Positions 1-9,021 of a DNA stretch of 64,000 nt are shown here, piece by piece. The notes beneath the pieces were generated by a model. It ran no database searches. It saw nothing but the letters and a program-made list of their open reading frames with translations, and was not told where the DNA came from. This DNA is from Pseudotabrizicola alkalilacus. Lineage in GTDB: Bacteria; Pseudomonadota; Alphaproteobacteria; Rhodobacterales; Rhodobacteraceae. The position numbers and the translations under genes were made by a program. Where the stretch lies: assembly GCF_003443995.1 (NCBI RefSeq), contig NZ_QWEY01000001.1, positions 496,001 through 560,000 on the forward strand, read 5' to 3'. The number at the start of each line of letters is the position of its first letter. Positions within the stretch are counted from its first letter, which is position 1.

Positions 1-1259
1 AGATCGGGGCGCATCTGATAGGCGATGCCCTCGAACTCGCAGATGGCGATCATCTGGTCGATCAGAAACGTCGGCTGGTAGTTGGCAAAGTTGTTCTGGA
101 TGGTCGGGTATTTGGTTTTGAGCATGTGCAGCAGCGTTGCCTCATCCAGCGGCATCTTTTTCTTGCGCGCGACCATGGCGAAAATCTTCAGGAACATTTC
201 CTGATTGGGGCCATCGACCTTGATCTTGAAAAAGATCCGGCGCAGGGCCGCGCCGTCAAAAATCTCATTCGGGTGGAAGTTGGTGGAAAAGATCACCAGC
301 GTGTCGAAGGGCACTGTGAATTTCTCGCCCGATTGCAGTGACAGGATATCGCGTGCCTCTTCCAGCGGGACAATCCAGCGGTTGACCAGCTTTTGCGGCG
401 ACTCGGCCTGGCGGCCAAGGTCGTCGACGATAAAGATCCCGCCCGAGGCCTTGAGCTGCAGCGGGGCCTGGTAGGTGCGGGCGACGGGATTGTACTTGAG
501 ATCCAGCATGTCGAGCGTCAGCTCGCCGCCGGTGATCACGGTCGGGCGATCGCAATAGACATAGCGGGTGTCGAACCGGCCCGAGGTGCGGCGCAGGGCG
601 TTCGGGTCATCGACCGACTCTTCGGCCGAGGAATGCACGATGGGATCATAGACCGTGATCACCTGACCGGAATAGGCCAGGGCGCGGGGGATATAGATCT
701 TGTCCCCCATTGCGGCGCGGATGCCGTTGGAGATCGAGGATTTGCCGTTGCCGGGCGGACCATAAAGCAGGATCGACCGGCCCGAAGTGATGGCCGGGCC
801 GAGGTTGCCCAACAGGTCGGGCGGCAGGATCAGGTGGCCCATCGCCCCCATCAGCTGCGCCCGGGTCAGCCGGATGTTACGCACCGATTGCCGTTTCATC
901 TGCACAGCATAAGACGCCAGCGGCACCGGCATGGCCCCGAAATATTCCGATTGCGACAAGGCATCCAGCGCGCGCGCTTTGCCCGCATCCGTCAGTTGAT
1001 AGCCCATTTCATTGCCGGAGGTGGCGTGCAGCGTGCCCGTCGCCTCGATCAGCTTTTGCCCGCGGGCGATGTCGATCAACTCTTGCGTCAGCTGTGGCGA
1101 CAGGGCGATCACGCGGGCAATGTCTGACACCAGGTCGATGTTCATGCGGAAGACAGTCTTCAACAGGATGTCGCGCATCATGACCAGCGACAGGCCGGTT
1201 TCGGCCAGCGACTTTGGCGCCGGCGGGGCTATCACATTCGGTGTGATCGGCATGTTCAT
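1..1259 (-). CDS. AAA-type ATPase at the distal end of the tad locus (partial, C-terminus beyond window)
   Basis: Open frame of 419 visible codons on the minus strand from the ATG at 1259, running off the left edge. It has a Walker A motif GPPGNGKS at residues 167-174 and a Walker B-like 'GIFIVDDLGR' near residue 275, followed by 'STNFHPNEIFDGAALRR', which fits the sensor regions of AAA+ proteins. The N-terminal 150 residues resemble no domain I know. A second in-frame ATG lies two codons downstream. It is the next minus-strand gene after the prepilin peptidase (72 bp gap), so it probably belongs to the pilus operon or follows it. AAA ATPases of this sort often sit beside tad genes in Rhodobacteraceae, but their role in pilus biogenesis is not established. 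Family confident, function not. Confidence 0.8.
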   Translation of the reverse strand, partial: MNMPITPNVIAPPAPKSLAETGLSLVMMRDILLKTVFRMNIDLVSDIARVIALSPQLTQELIDIARGQKLIEATGTLHATSGNEMGYQLTDAGKARALDALSQSEYFGAMPVPLASYAVQMKRQSVRNIRLTRAQLMGAMGHLILPPDLLGNLGPAITSGRSILLYGPPGNGKSSISNGIRAAMGDKIYIPRALAYSGQVITVYDPIVHSSAEESVDDPNALRRTSGRFDTRYVYCDRPTVITGGELTLDMLDLKYNPVARTYQAPLQLKASGGIFIVDDLGRQAESPQKLVNRWIVPLEEARDILSLQSGEKFTVPFDTLVIFSTNFHPNEIFDGAALRRIFFKIKVDGPNQEMFLKIFAMVARKKKMPLDEATLLHMLKTKYPTIQNNFANYQPTFLIDQMIAICEFEGIAYQMRPD

Positions 1260-1331
1260 GCGGGGCACTCGGGTTAAAGGACAAGGAACGGGCGGCTGGG
1301 GGTAAATCCCGCCCGCTGGCCGGAGCCTGTC

Positions 1332-1862
1332 CTAGAATGCACCCGAAATTGTGAGCAAAAGATGGAAAATCAGTGTTCCGGCGAGGGCGAGGCCCATCGG
1401 AAAATCCTTGCTGGTCCAGCTGACCCAATCCGGGGTGGCGCGGCGGACAAAACCAAGCGTGCGGATGGTGCGATGCGCGATAAAGGCCGTGATCAGACAG
1501 CCTGCGGCAATGACAAACACGCTGCGCCAGTCAGCCCCGACGAAAAACGGTGCCATGGCGGTGGCGAATTTCGCGTCGCCCCCGCCGACCAGACGCATGG
1601 CATTGGCGACAAAGCCCACGACCAGCGTGACGGCCGCCAGCGCCCAGCCCCAGGCCCAGGAGGCAAAGGGCAGGCCCGTGAGCCAGACCGCCGCCAGCCC
1701 CACCACCAGCCAGACCGCCAGCAGGGCCATCATGCATGTGTTGGGGATTTTCATGAACTTCATGTCTGACCATGCCACCCAGCCCCCGATGGCAAGGGCA
1801 AAGGGCAGAAAGGCGATGGCGGCCCCGACAGTCAGGGGGGCGAGGGTCGGAAGAAACTCCAT
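1332..1862 (-). CDS. tadV: Prepilin peptidase, A24 family (CpaA/TadV)
   Basis: 176-residue integral membrane aspartic protease expected to cleave the leader peptide of Flp prepilins on the cytoplasmic face of the inner membrane. The two family aspartates are visible: D33 in 'SDMKFMKIPN' and D96 in 'GGGDAK' (the GxGD motif). Several hydrophobic segments span the protein. The length fits the short TadV/CpaA class, which lacks the N-terminal methyltransferase domain of PilD. It starts 4 bases after the stop of the upstream TPR lipoprotein gene, consistent with one transcript. Substrates in the same operon are the two Flp-like pilins at 11529-12101. Confidence 0.93.
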   Translation of the reverse strand: MEFLPTLAPLTVGAAIAFLPFALAIGGWVAWSDMKFMKIPNTCMMALLAVWLVVGLAAVWLTGLPFASWAWGWALAAVTLVVGFVANAMRLVGGGDAKFATAMAPFFVGADWRSVFVIAAGCLITAFIAHRTIRTLGFVRRATPDWVSWTSKDFPMGLALAGTLIFHLLLTISGAF

Positions 1863-1865
1863 GCC

Positions 1866-2711
1866 TCAGGCCTCCAGTGCGGCCAGCGCGCGGGCGGCGG
1901 TCTCAAAGTGCTGCGGATGGGTCTCGACGGCTTCGCGCAAGAGCTGCTTGCCGGTGCTGACATCGCCCTGTTTGATCGCGGTCAGCGCCATGGTGTAGAG
2001 GAGTTCGGCCTTTTCCGACTGGCTCATCTTGACCACGGGCAGTTCGTATTTGCGCTGGGCACCACGGGCCAGAACCAGATTGTTCTTGGTGGTGAACATG
2101 GTCGGGTCAAAGGTCAGCGCCTGCACGAACAGCCGCTCGGCGCCGGGGGCGTCGCCCCGGGTCAGCTTGGAAAAGCCCCAGTTGTTCAGCACGCCAGAGG
2201 GTTTGGTGGTGAGACCGGCGGCGATTTCGTAAAAGCTGTCGGCCTTCTTCCAGTTCTTCTTGCTGTCGGCGACCATGGCTTCCAGCCGGTAGCGTTCATA
2301 GGTTTCGTGGGTTGGCGGAACCTTGTTCAGCTCGGCTTCGGCGGCGGGCCATTCATTGGCGCGGATCAGGGCGTCGGCCAGCGACACGCGGTCATCATTG
2401 GTGACCTGCGGATGGGCAATGACGGTGCGCCACACCGAGGCGGCTTCGGTCGGACGACCGGCGCGGACCAGCGATTTGCCAAGGCCGCGTTTCAGGTCGA
2501 TCCGGTCAGGGTTCTGTTCGGCGGTGCGCTGGAAGTAGTTCACGGCCTCATCCGGATCGCCCACGGTGAGCATGATGTCAGAGAGGTTGGATTCGTCGAT
2601 CACGTTCACGTCTTTCAACGCGCGCTGCACTTCGGCATCGGCTGATCTTTGGCAAGCGCTCAGAACCACAGCGCCCGAAAGGCACAGTGCCACAACGATC
2701 TGTCGGCGCAT
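1866..2711 (-). CDS. TPR-repeat lipoprotein (TadD-like)
   Basis: 281 residues. An N-terminal lipoprotein signal ends in lipobox 'LSAC' with Cys at 20. The rest is helical tetratricopeptide repeat, for example 'VNYFQRTAEQNPDRIDLKRGLG' and 'GDAPGAERLFVQALTFDP'. TadD-type pilotins are TPR lipoproteins thought to help secretin assembly at the outer membrane. The start at 2711 is preceded by AAGGA at a good distance. It follows a second TPR lipoprotein gene (2749-3351); the two are paralogue-like and adjacent, so which one is the functional TadD cannot be decided from sequence. Confidence 0.88.
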   Translation of the reverse strand: MRRQIVVALCLSGAVVLSACQRSADAEVQRALKDVNVIDESNLSDIMLTVGDPDEAVNYFQRTAEQNPDRIDLKRGLGKSLVRAGRPTEAASVWRTVIAHPQVTNDDRVSLADALIRANEWPAAEAELNKVPPTHETYERYRLEAMVADSKKNWKKADSFYEIAAGLTTKPSGVLNNWGFSKLTRGDAPGAERLFVQALTFDPTMFTTKNNLVLARGAQRKYELPVVKMSQSEKAELLYTMALTAIKQGDVSTGKQLLREAVETHPQHFETAARALAALEA

Positions 2712-2748
2712 TTATGCGTCCTTTTTGACTGCTCCGGCCCTTGCCCCG

Positions 2749-3351
2749 TTACAGTTCGGACAACAGCTCATAGGTGCTGTAGCCGCGCCGGACGAGGGTG
2801 AACCGTGATGTTTCCTCGGGGACAACATACACAGCATCTTCGCTTTTTGCGATGGCACGCATCAGGTTTTCACGGATCATGTCCGTTTGGCCACTATCGG
2901 CCGCAAAAGCGCGCTGAAAGAACAGCCGCGCCTCGCCATAGGTGCCGCGTTCCATCAGCACGACGCCCAGATTGTTGAGCGCGGGGACGAAATTCGGGTC
3001 TTCGCGTACGGCGTCGCGCAGCAGCTTTTCGGCCTGATTGAGCCGGCCCAGATGCAGGTTGGCCGAGCCGAGTGCCGAGAGCACATCGACGGTAAAACCC
3101 TGCTCGCCCGCGGCGCGCAGATAGGCCTTGAGCGCAAGGTCGTATTCGGCAGCCGCCATCAGCCGGTGGCCGACGATCAGCCCGTCAACCGACTCTTCAC
3201 GCGGGTTGACCCCAAAGGGAGAGGTGCGGGTGCTGTCAGCCTGACCGCCAAACAGCCCAGCACCGCCGGTGGAGCCACAGGCGGCGAGGCAGAGTGTCAG
3301 GGCCAGAGCGGGGCCTGGATGAAAACGGATGTGCGGAATCTCAGCCTCCAC
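2749..3351 (-). CDS. tadD: TPR-repeat lipoprotein (TadD)
   Basis: About 200 residues from a GTG at 3351. A hydrophobic stretch 'ALALTLCLAAC' ends in a lipobox Cys near residue 25, followed by TPR segments ('FTVDVLSALGSANLHLGRL', 'FVPALNNLGVVLMERGTY'). I prefer the GTG because it overlaps the tadC stop (3341-3343) and follows a G-rich sequence, which suggests translational coupling. The in-frame ATG at 3378 would add nine residues and deepen the overlap with tadC. Predicted outer-membrane or periplasmic lipoprotein supporting the CpaC secretin. Protein identity is strong; the start is uncertain. Confidence 0.85.
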   Translation of the reverse strand: MEAEIPHIRFHPGPALALTLCLAACGSTGGAGLFGGQADSTRTSPFGVNPREESVDGLIVGHRLMAAAEYDLALKAYLRAAGEQGFTVDVLSALGSANLHLGRLNQAEKLLRDAVREDPNFVPALNNLGVVLMERGTYGEARLFFQRAFAADSGQTDMIRENLMRAIAKSEDAVYVVPEETSRFTLVRRGYSTYELLSEL

Positions 3352-4318
3352 CCCCCATCTGACCGGCGAATTTGGCAAGCGAGGGTCCGATCAGAATAAC
3401 CAGAAGCGGCGGCAGGGTGAAGAGCATTGTGCCCAGAGTCAGCTTGGTCGGGATGGTGTTGGCCTTTTCTTCGGCGCGCATGATGCGTTTGTCCCGCATT
3501 TCCGACGAATAGACCCGCAGCGCATCGGCGATCGAGGTGCCAAAGCTGGCAGACTGGATCAGCGTGGTCACGAAAGAGGTGATGTCGGGCAGGCCGACCC
3601 GTTCGGACAGATCGCGCAGAACGGTGACGCGTTCTTTGCCGGCCTTGACCTCTTGGGCCACGGTTTCAAATTCTTCGGCCAGAGCGGGGTAGTCGTTGCG
3701 CGCCTCGTTGCCGACGCGGATGATGGATTGGTCGAGTGATTGCCCGGCCTCGACGCAGACCAGCATCATGTCGAGCGCATCGGGAAAACCTTCGGTGATC
3801 TGCTGCTGGCGCATGCCGATGCGACGGGTGACCCAATAGACCGGGGCGTAATAGCCGATGGCGGCGGGCAGGATGGTGTAGAGCACCATCATCTGCGTGG
3901 TCATCTCGGTCTGGGTCGATTTGAGCAGGGCATAGAGCATACCCAGCACCAGCACCCCGATGCCCAGCGAAAATTGCGAAAAGTGGAACAGCCGCACCGC
4001 GTTTTTGCCGCGATAACCGGCGCGCAGCAGCTTGAGCTTGGTCGCCGACAGTTCTTCGGCGCTTTGCGGTTCAAGATAGGTGGCAAAGCGTTCCAGTTTG
4101 TCGGCCTTGGACGGGCCGCCCCGGCGCAGCTTTTCGACCGCGACGGTCTTGCCGGTGCGCAGGGCCCGGATGCCGTCGAGCGGGTCTTTTTCCTTTTTCA
4201 GCATCGAGGGCAGGGCGGCGACGATCAGCACGATGCCAAAAAAGCCAAGTGCCAGCAAAGGCCCCATTTCGCCCAGCGTATCGGTCAGCATCGTATTGAT
4301 CTGGTTGATGATTTGCAT
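3341..4318 (-). CDS. tadC: Type II/IV secretion inner-membrane platform protein TadC
   Basis: 325 residues from the ATG at 4318 ('MQIINQINTML'). The frame stays open upstream to 4510, but that stretch lies entirely inside tadB, so the internal ATG is chosen. It has the T2SSF-type layout: a hydrophobic segment near residue 25, a pair around 110-160, a cytoplasmic domain with 'ALDMMLVCVEAGQSLDQSI', and a C-terminal hydrophobic anchor before 'GPSLAKF'. With TadB it forms the inner-membrane platform that couples the TadA ATPase to pilin polymerisation. It begins 8 bases after the tadB stop. Confidence 0.93.
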   Translation of the reverse strand: MQIINQINTMLTDTLGEMGPLLALGFFGIVLIVAALPSMLKKEKDPLDGIRALRTGKTVAVEKLRRGGPSKADKLERFATYLEPQSAEELSATKLKLLRAGYRGKNAVRLFHFSQFSLGIGVLVLGMLYALLKSTQTEMTTQMMVLYTILPAAIGYYAPVYWVTRRIGMRQQQITEGFPDALDMMLVCVEAGQSLDQSIIRVGNEARNDYPALAEEFETVAQEVKAGKERVTVLRDLSERVGLPDITSFVTTLIQSASFGTSIADALRVYSSEMRDKRIMRAEEKANTIPTKLTLGTMLFTLPPLLVILIGPSLAKFAGQMGGGG

Positions 4319-4326
4319 GGCCTGCC

Positions 4327-5295
4327 TCAGACTTTGATCGTCGTCATGATTTTCATGTAGATGATGTTGAAGGTCAGCATGACCGCGACAAAGATGCCCG
4401 CCGGGACAAAGGCGGTGGAATCCTTGACCTCTTCGTAATAGTTCGGATCCACGATGTTGATCCCGACCAACGCGACCAGCGGAAAGGCCGACAGGAACAT
4501 GCCGGACCATTTCGCCTCGGCGGTGATGGCCTTGACGCGGCGGAACAGTTTGTAGCGGGCGCGCACCACTTTGCCCAGACCTTCGAGGATTTCGGCAAGG
4601 TTGCCGCCCGATTGCTGCTGAATCGCGACGGCGACGGCCAGAAAGCGCAGATCCTGATTGTCCATCCGTTCGGCAAAGGATTTCAGGCTGTCGGCAACGT
4701 TGCGGCCATAGGCAGCCTCATCGGCGATCAGGCCGAATTCGGTGCCCAGCGGATCGGGGACTTCCTTTGCCACGATGCCGATGGCCGAGGCAAAGGGGTG
4801 GCCGACGCGCAAGGAGCGCACCATCAACTCCACCGCTTCGGCCAGCTGTTCCTCCATCATGCTGACGCGTTTCTTGGCCTTTTTGTTGACCCAGAAATAC
4901 ACACCGCCCACACCCATGATGGCCGCGATGGCGATGCGGACCGGGGTATCGACGGCGGTGCCGATGGTCAGGCCGACAAAGGCAAAGACGCTGACCAGCG
5001 CCATGATGCCGATCAACTGTTTGGGCGAAAACGCGATGTTGGCCTTTTGCGCCTTGTCCGCCAGCAGCGAATACAGCGGTATCCCGCGTGATGACATGTG
5101 CTGGCTCATCTCCTTGCGGAGCTGTTCCAGAACCTGTTCGCGGTTGCCGTTTTTCTGCATCAGCGCCAGACGGCGGCTGACGCGGCTGTCCATGCTGATG
5201 GATTTGCCGAACACGGTCAGGTACAGGCCTTCGACCAGCACCACGACGGCTACGAAAATCAGAATGTAGATCAGCGGTGCGGCTGAGATTTCCAT
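4327..5295 (-). CDS. tadB: Type II/IV secretion inner-membrane platform protein TadB
   Basis: 322 residues. An N-terminal transmembrane segment ('LIYILIFVAVVVLVEGLYL') is followed by a hydrophobic pair around residues 95-140, the cytoplasmic T2SSF domain ('LAEAVELMVRSLRVGHPFA', 'VAIQQQSGGNLAEIL') and C-terminal membrane segments. 'GGNLAEIL' and the preceding 'RFLAVAV' are typical of TadB/GspF. The gene starts 11 bases downstream of tadA and lies immediately before tadC, the usual tadABC order. Confidence 0.95.
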   Translation of the reverse strand: MEISAAPLIYILIFVAVVVLVEGLYLTVFGKSISMDSRVSRRLALMQKNGNREQVLEQLRKEMSQHMSSRGIPLYSLLADKAQKANIAFSPKQLIGIMALVSVFAFVGLTIGTAVDTPVRIAIAAIMGVGGVYFWVNKKAKKRVSMMEEQLAEAVELMVRSLRVGHPFASAIGIVAKEVPDPLGTEFGLIADEAAYGRNVADSLKSFAERMDNQDLRFLAVAVAIQQQSGGNLAEILEGLGKVVRARYKLFRRVKAITAEAKWSGMFLSAFPLVALVGINIVDPNYYEEVKDSTAFVPAGIFVAVMLTFNIIYMKIMTTIKV

Positions 5296-5306
5296 GGTGC
5301 TGACCC

Positions 5307-6764
5307 TTACACGATCGGTTCGTAGATGGATGCCGGAAGGTCATAGCCCCACTGGCGGAAGCGGTCGGAATAGGCAGACCGGATGCCGGTGGCGTTGAAG
5401 CGGCCGATGATCTTGCCATTGGGTTCGGTGCCAAGGCGTTCGTAGCGGAAGATTTCCTGCATCGAGATCACCTCGCCCTCCATCCCGGTGATCTCGGTGA
5501 TGCTGACCATGCGACGTGAGCCGTCCTGCAAGCGGCTGGCCTGTACGATCAGGTTCACAGCCGAGGAAATCTGGCTGCGCATCGCCTTGATGGGCATTTC
5601 GATGCCCGACATGGCGATCATGTTTTCCAACCGGCTGATGCCATCGCGCGCCGAGTTGGCGTGGATCGTGGTCATCGACCCGTCATGGCCGGTGTTCATC
5701 GCCTGCAGCATGTCGATGACTTCTTCGCCACGGGTTTCGCCGACGATGATCCGGTCGGGGCGCATCCGCAGTGCGTTGCGCAGACAGTCGCGTTGGGTGA
5801 CGGCGCCCTTGCCCTCGACGTTGGGCGGGCGGCTTTCCATGCGGCCGACATGAACCTGTTGCAGCTGAAGTTCGGCGGTGTCTTCGATGGTCAGGATGCG
5901 TTCGTCGTTGGCGATGAACGATGACAGCGCGTTGAGCGTGGTGGTCTTGCCTGACCCCGTGCCGCCCGACACGATCACGTTCAGCCGGGTGGCGACGGCG
6001 GCTTGCAGATAGGCGGCCATTTCTTCGGTAAAGGCACCGAATTTCACCAGATCGGAGATGGCGAGCTTGTCTTTCTTGAACTTGCGGATCGACACCAGCG
6101 AGCCATCGACGGCCACCGGCGGCACCATGCAGTTAAAGCGCGAGCCATCGGCAAGGCGGGCGTCGCAATAGGGGTTGGATTCGTCGACCCGGCGACCCAC
6201 GGCAGACACGATCTTGTCGATGATCCGCAGCAGGTGGCGTTCGTCCTTGAAGGTGATGTCGGTCAGTGTCAGCTTGCCGCCGCGTTCCACAAAGATGCGC
6301 TTGGGGCCGTTGACCAGAATATCGTTGACGGTATCGTCCTTGAGCAGAGCCTCCAGCGGGCCAAGGCCCATCACCTCATCGTACAGTTCCTGGTGCAGGA
6401 TCTGGCGGTCTTGCGCGTTGAGCGCCACGCTCATCTCATCCAGCGCTTCGGCGGTGATCGAGGCGATTTCCTGTTTCAGGCTGGCCTCGGACGCTTTTTC
6501 CAGCGCCGACAGGTTGAGGTTATCGAGCAGGCGCTTGTGCAGCTCGACCTTGAGCTCCATCAGCTTGTCTTTGCGCTTTTTCTCCTTGTCCGCTGCCAGT
6601 GCTTCGGCCGGAGTTTTCGGCGGCGGGGCGGCGGGGGCGGGGCGCGAGATTGCAATCGGTTTGGCTGTGGCGGCGGCCAGCGGGGCCACCGGACCGGATG
6701 AGGTCACGGGTTTCAACCCGGCGGGTGCCGGGCCGGTCTCGGGTTTCTTGAATCGCGAAAACAT
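5307..6764 (-). CDS. tadA: Tad pilus assembly ATPase TadA/CpaF
   Basis: 485-residue secretion ATPase of the GspE/VirB11 superfamily, which powers Flp pilus assembly. Walker A GGTGSGKT is at residues 267-274, the Walker B region '[12 protein letters not shown]' at 336-346, and the His-box region '[12 protein letters not shown]' at 359-370. The first 65 residues are Pro/Ala-rich and low complexity, followed by a charged helical stretch ('[20 protein letters not shown]'), usual for CpaF N-termini. It lies between tadZ and tadB with 21 and 11 base gaps. Confidence 0.97.
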   Translation of the reverse strand: MFSRFKKPETGPAPAGLKPVTSSGPVAPLAAATAKPIAISRPAPAAPPPKTPAEALAADKEKKRKDKLMELKVELHKRLLDNLNLSALEKASEASLKQEIASITAEALDEMSVALNAQDRQILHQELYDEVMGLGPLEALLKDDTVNDILVNGPKRIFVERGGKLTLTDITFKDERHLLRIIDKIVSAVGRRVDESNPYCDARLADGSRFNCMVPPVAVDGSLVSIRKFKKDKLAISDLVKFGAFTEEMAAYLQAAVATRLNVIVSGGTGSGKTTTLNALSSFIANDERILTIEDTAELQLQQVHVGRMESRPPNVEGKGAVTQRDCLRNALRMRPDRIIVGETRGEEVIDMLQAMNTGHDGSMTTIHANSARDGISRLENMIAMSGIEMPIKAMRSQISSAVNLIVQASRLQDGSRRMVSITEITGMEGEVISMQEIFRYERLGTEPNGKIIGRFNATGIRSAYSDRFRQWGYDLPASIYEPIV

Positions 6765-6785
6765 CGTGGTGCCCCCTTGGCCCGG

Positions 6786-8063
6786 TCAGGCCTTGCCTGT
6801 CTCCACGCCCTTGTTCAGGTCGTGCAGCGATTTGGCGAGTTTCTGGATTTCCTTGCGCAGCGGATTCTTTGCGGCGGTCTCAGACAGGGGCAGGCCATGG
6901 TCATTGGCCTGCGTGACCTGTGCGCTGCCATCGGGCAGTTGCACCTCGATGGCGATGTCCAGGCTTTCGGCCATGCGTTTGACGCGGCTTTTGCCCGACA
7001 GATCGGTGAATTTCGGTGCGCGGTTCAGCACATAGCGCAGCTTTTCATGCGGCAGCGCCTCGGCCTTGAGCGCGCGGATCAGGCGCAGCACGTTCTGTGC
7101 CGAGCGCAGGTCAAGCTCCAGCAGCGCGAAATAGACATGCGCGCGCGTCAGGACGGATTCGGTCCAGGCGACGATGGTTTTGGGCATGTCGATGATGACA
7201 TAGTCAAAATTCGCCGCTGCCATGTCGATCACCCGGCCAATGTCTTCAGGCCCCAGAATGTCGAGCGGCAGCATGTCGGCAGGTGCGGTAAAGACATGCA
7301 GACGCTCGTTGAAGGTCAGCATGGATTGCAAAAAGGTGTCGCTGTCGATGTTGGCGGTATCGGACAGAACCTCGAACACAATCTCCTTGCGCGGCAGGTC
7401 CAGATAGGTGGCCGCAGAGCCGTATTGGAAATCAAGGTCCAGCAGACATACGCGCGGGGCGTCGGTTTTGGAGATGGTCGCCAGTTCCCAGGCCAGATTG
7501 ACGGCAAAGGTCGATGACCCGGTGCCGCCGGCCAGACCATGCACCGGCAGGACCACGCCTTCGCGGTCGCCCTTGGCCTTGAACTTCGGGGTGGCGACGG
7601 CCTCGGTCTCGGCCGGGGGTTCGGTCACCACCTGTGCGGCAATACGGACCGGCTCGGGCTTGCGCAGGCGTTCGATGGCCTCGTTCAGCGCACCATCGGG
7701 CAGCGGATAGGGCACAAAATCATCAGCCCCAAGTCGCAACAGCTGGTGCAGGGCAATCGGGCTGAGCTGATCGGCGATCAGCACCACCTTTATGCTGCGC
7801 GCCTTGGCCGTGCGGATGATGTCCGAGATCCGGGTCAGATCGGCCTCGTCCTCGGCATCAACGGCGATGGCGACAAATTCTAGTGTGGAGGCTTCGGGCT
7901 GACCCAGAAACAGCAAGGCATCGTCAAAGGAAAGATCCCCCCAGCTTTCGCCAAGGGCGTTTTCCATGTCGTCGATCAGCATTTCGAAGTTCTGCACATC
8001 CCGGGAGATGGTGCAGGCTAAGATCGGCGCGGGATCGGGTTGCAGGGTTGCCACACTCGTCAT
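6786..8063 (-). CDS. tadZ: TadZ/CpaE pilus-localisation ATPase
   Basis: 425 residues from the ATG at 8063 ('MTSVATLQPD'), preceded by AGGACAAGAGACGAG. The upstream open frame to 8273 has no family-like sequence. The N-terminal ~150 residues form an atypical receiver-like domain, followed by a MinD/ParA-like ATPase domain. The P-loop is 'GLAGGTGSST': it lacks the lysines of the canonical deviant Walker A (KGGxGK), a known feature of TadZ proteins. 'VCLLDLDFQYGS' and 'FDYVIIDMPKT' are the other nucleotide-site motifs. TadZ is thought to place the pilus apparatus at the cell pole. First gene after a 281-bp gap that may hold an internal promoter. Confidence 0.92.
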   Translation of the reverse strand: MTSVATLQPDPAPILACTISRDVQNFEMLIDDMENALGESWGDLSFDDALLFLGQPEASTLEFVAIAVDAEDEADLTRISDIIRTAKARSIKVVLIADQLSPIALHQLLRLGADDFVPYPLPDGALNEAIERLRKPEPVRIAAQVVTEPPAETEAVATPKFKAKGDREGVVLPVHGLAGGTGSSTFAVNLAWELATISKTDAPRVCLLDLDFQYGSAATYLDLPRKEIVFEVLSDTANIDSDTFLQSMLTFNERLHVFTAPADMLPLDILGPEDIGRVIDMAAANFDYVIIDMPKTIVAWTESVLTRAHVYFALLELDLRSAQNVLRLIRALKAEALPHEKLRYVLNRAPKFTDLSGKSRVKRMAESLDIAIEVQLPDGSAQVTQANDHGLPLSETAAKNPLRKEIQKLAKSLHDLNKGVETGKA

Positions 8064-8360
8064 CTCGTCTCTTGTCCTTCCAGAAGACGACTCACAGGGC
8101 AGGGTATCGGCAACATGCTGACACCACAGAAAAATTGCCCCGGAACCGTGCAGGGGCTGCCCCCCGCGACTGTTTCCATTGGCCAAGGAATGCTGGGAAA
8201 TGGTGGCAGGATTGGGGCTAAAAGATCGTGATTCTTTGATTTCTCGCGGGCGGGTGCGGTCTGTCGGTCGCAACAGAGGCCCTATAGGATACAGGGGGCA
8301 GACTTGCTGCCCCCTGTATGGGTCGGGTCCGGCCAGATAATCCGGCGCTTTGCAGTGGCG
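8064..8360. other. Intergenic region between ompA-like gene and tadZ
   Basis: 297 bp without a supported gene. It contains the leader of tadZ with its ribosome-binding site next to 8064, a plus-strand segment around 8141-8174 that resembles part of a cobalamin riboswitch core but has no gene downstream on that strand, and a perfect hairpin at 8290-8320. An internal promoter for the tadZABC half of the operon could lie here, but I cannot place -35/-10 boxes with confidence. Confidence 0.5.
8290..8320 (-). terminator. Perfect 13-bp stem-loop downstream of the OmpA-like lipoprotein gene
   Basis: ATACAGGGGGCAG (8290-8302), 5-nt loop, then its exact complement CTGCCCCCTGTAT (8308-8320). It lies 40 bp after the stop at 8361 in the reading direction of the operon. 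No T-run follows on the minus strand, so it is more likely an attenuator or mRNA 3'-end stabiliser that sets expression between the upper and lower halves of the tad operon than a strong intrinsic terminator. Confidence 0.65.
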
Positions 8361-9017
8361 TTACTCGCCCGGATTGACCTGCGTTGTGATGGTGCTGTTG
8401 ACCGGGTGAGGCCGGGCAGCACTCTCGACATATTCGCGGAAGATCACTTCGGCATATTTTCCATTCAGCGGCGCGCTGCTGCGTTTGTGGAAGCCTGCCA
8501 CCTCGGTCACGGTGCGGCGGTTGGCCTCTTCTGGCCCTTGCGTCGCCACAACGGGGCGGGTCTTGCCGTACGACACCAGCGCCTCCAGCCGGTTGCGGCT
8601 GATGCCCTGGCTGGCAAAGAACGCCACCACAGCTTGCGCCCGGCGTTTGCCAAGCGTCTGGTTGTAGCTGTTGGAACCGACCAGATCGGTGTGGCCATAG
8701 ACCGAGAAACGCAGTTCAGGGAACTGGCGTATCCAGTTGGCCTGTTGCGCCAGAACGCGCCGCGCCTCGGGGGTCAGCACCGCGCTGTTGAAGGCGAAGG
8801 TGACCGTGCTGGGCACCTCGGCCTGAAAGCGGGTGTTCAGCTGTACCGTGGCGTTGATTTCGCCCGACATGATGCCTGTGTTGTTGCGGGTCACCGCGCC
8901 ATAGCCGTTTTCGTCAATCTCGGAGCCGAGTTGCTTGTCAAAGCCGGGCGAGGCGGTGCAGGAGGCCAGAGCGGCGGTCAGCAGCAGGGTGATCAGGGCT
9001 GTGGATGTCTTGAGCAT
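8361..9017 (-). CDS. OmpA-family lipoprotein of the tad locus
   Basis: 218 residues. A lipoprotein signal has lipobox 'LASC' (Cys20), followed by a C-terminal OmpA/MotB peptidoglycan-binding domain: 'VTFAFNSAVLTPEARRVL', 'FSVYGHTDLVGSNSYNQTL' and 'GKRRAQAVVAFF' carry the usual conserved residues. The gene starts 4 bases after the cpaC stop, so translation is probably coupled. An OmpA-like protein at this position (RcpB/TadF-like slot) probably ties the secretin complex to peptidoglycan. Confidence 0.9.
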   Translation of the reverse strand: MLKTSTALITLLLTAALASCTASPGFDKQLGSEIDENGYGAVTRNNTGIMSGEINATVQLNTRFQAEVPSTVTFAFNSAVLTPEARRVLAQQANWIRQFPELRFSVYGHTDLVGSNSYNQTLGKRRAQAVVAFFASQGISRNRLEALVSYGKTRPVVATQGPEEANRRTVTEVAGFHKRSSAPLNGKYAEVIFREYVESAARPHPVNSTITTQVNPGE

Positions 9018-9021
9018 GGTC

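Noticed and set aside
6786-8063. Loss of the P-loop lysine in TadZ as a sign of an inactive gene
   Set aside because: Atypical P-loops without the usual lysines are a known trait of TadZ/CpaE proteins, and the rest of the gene is intact.
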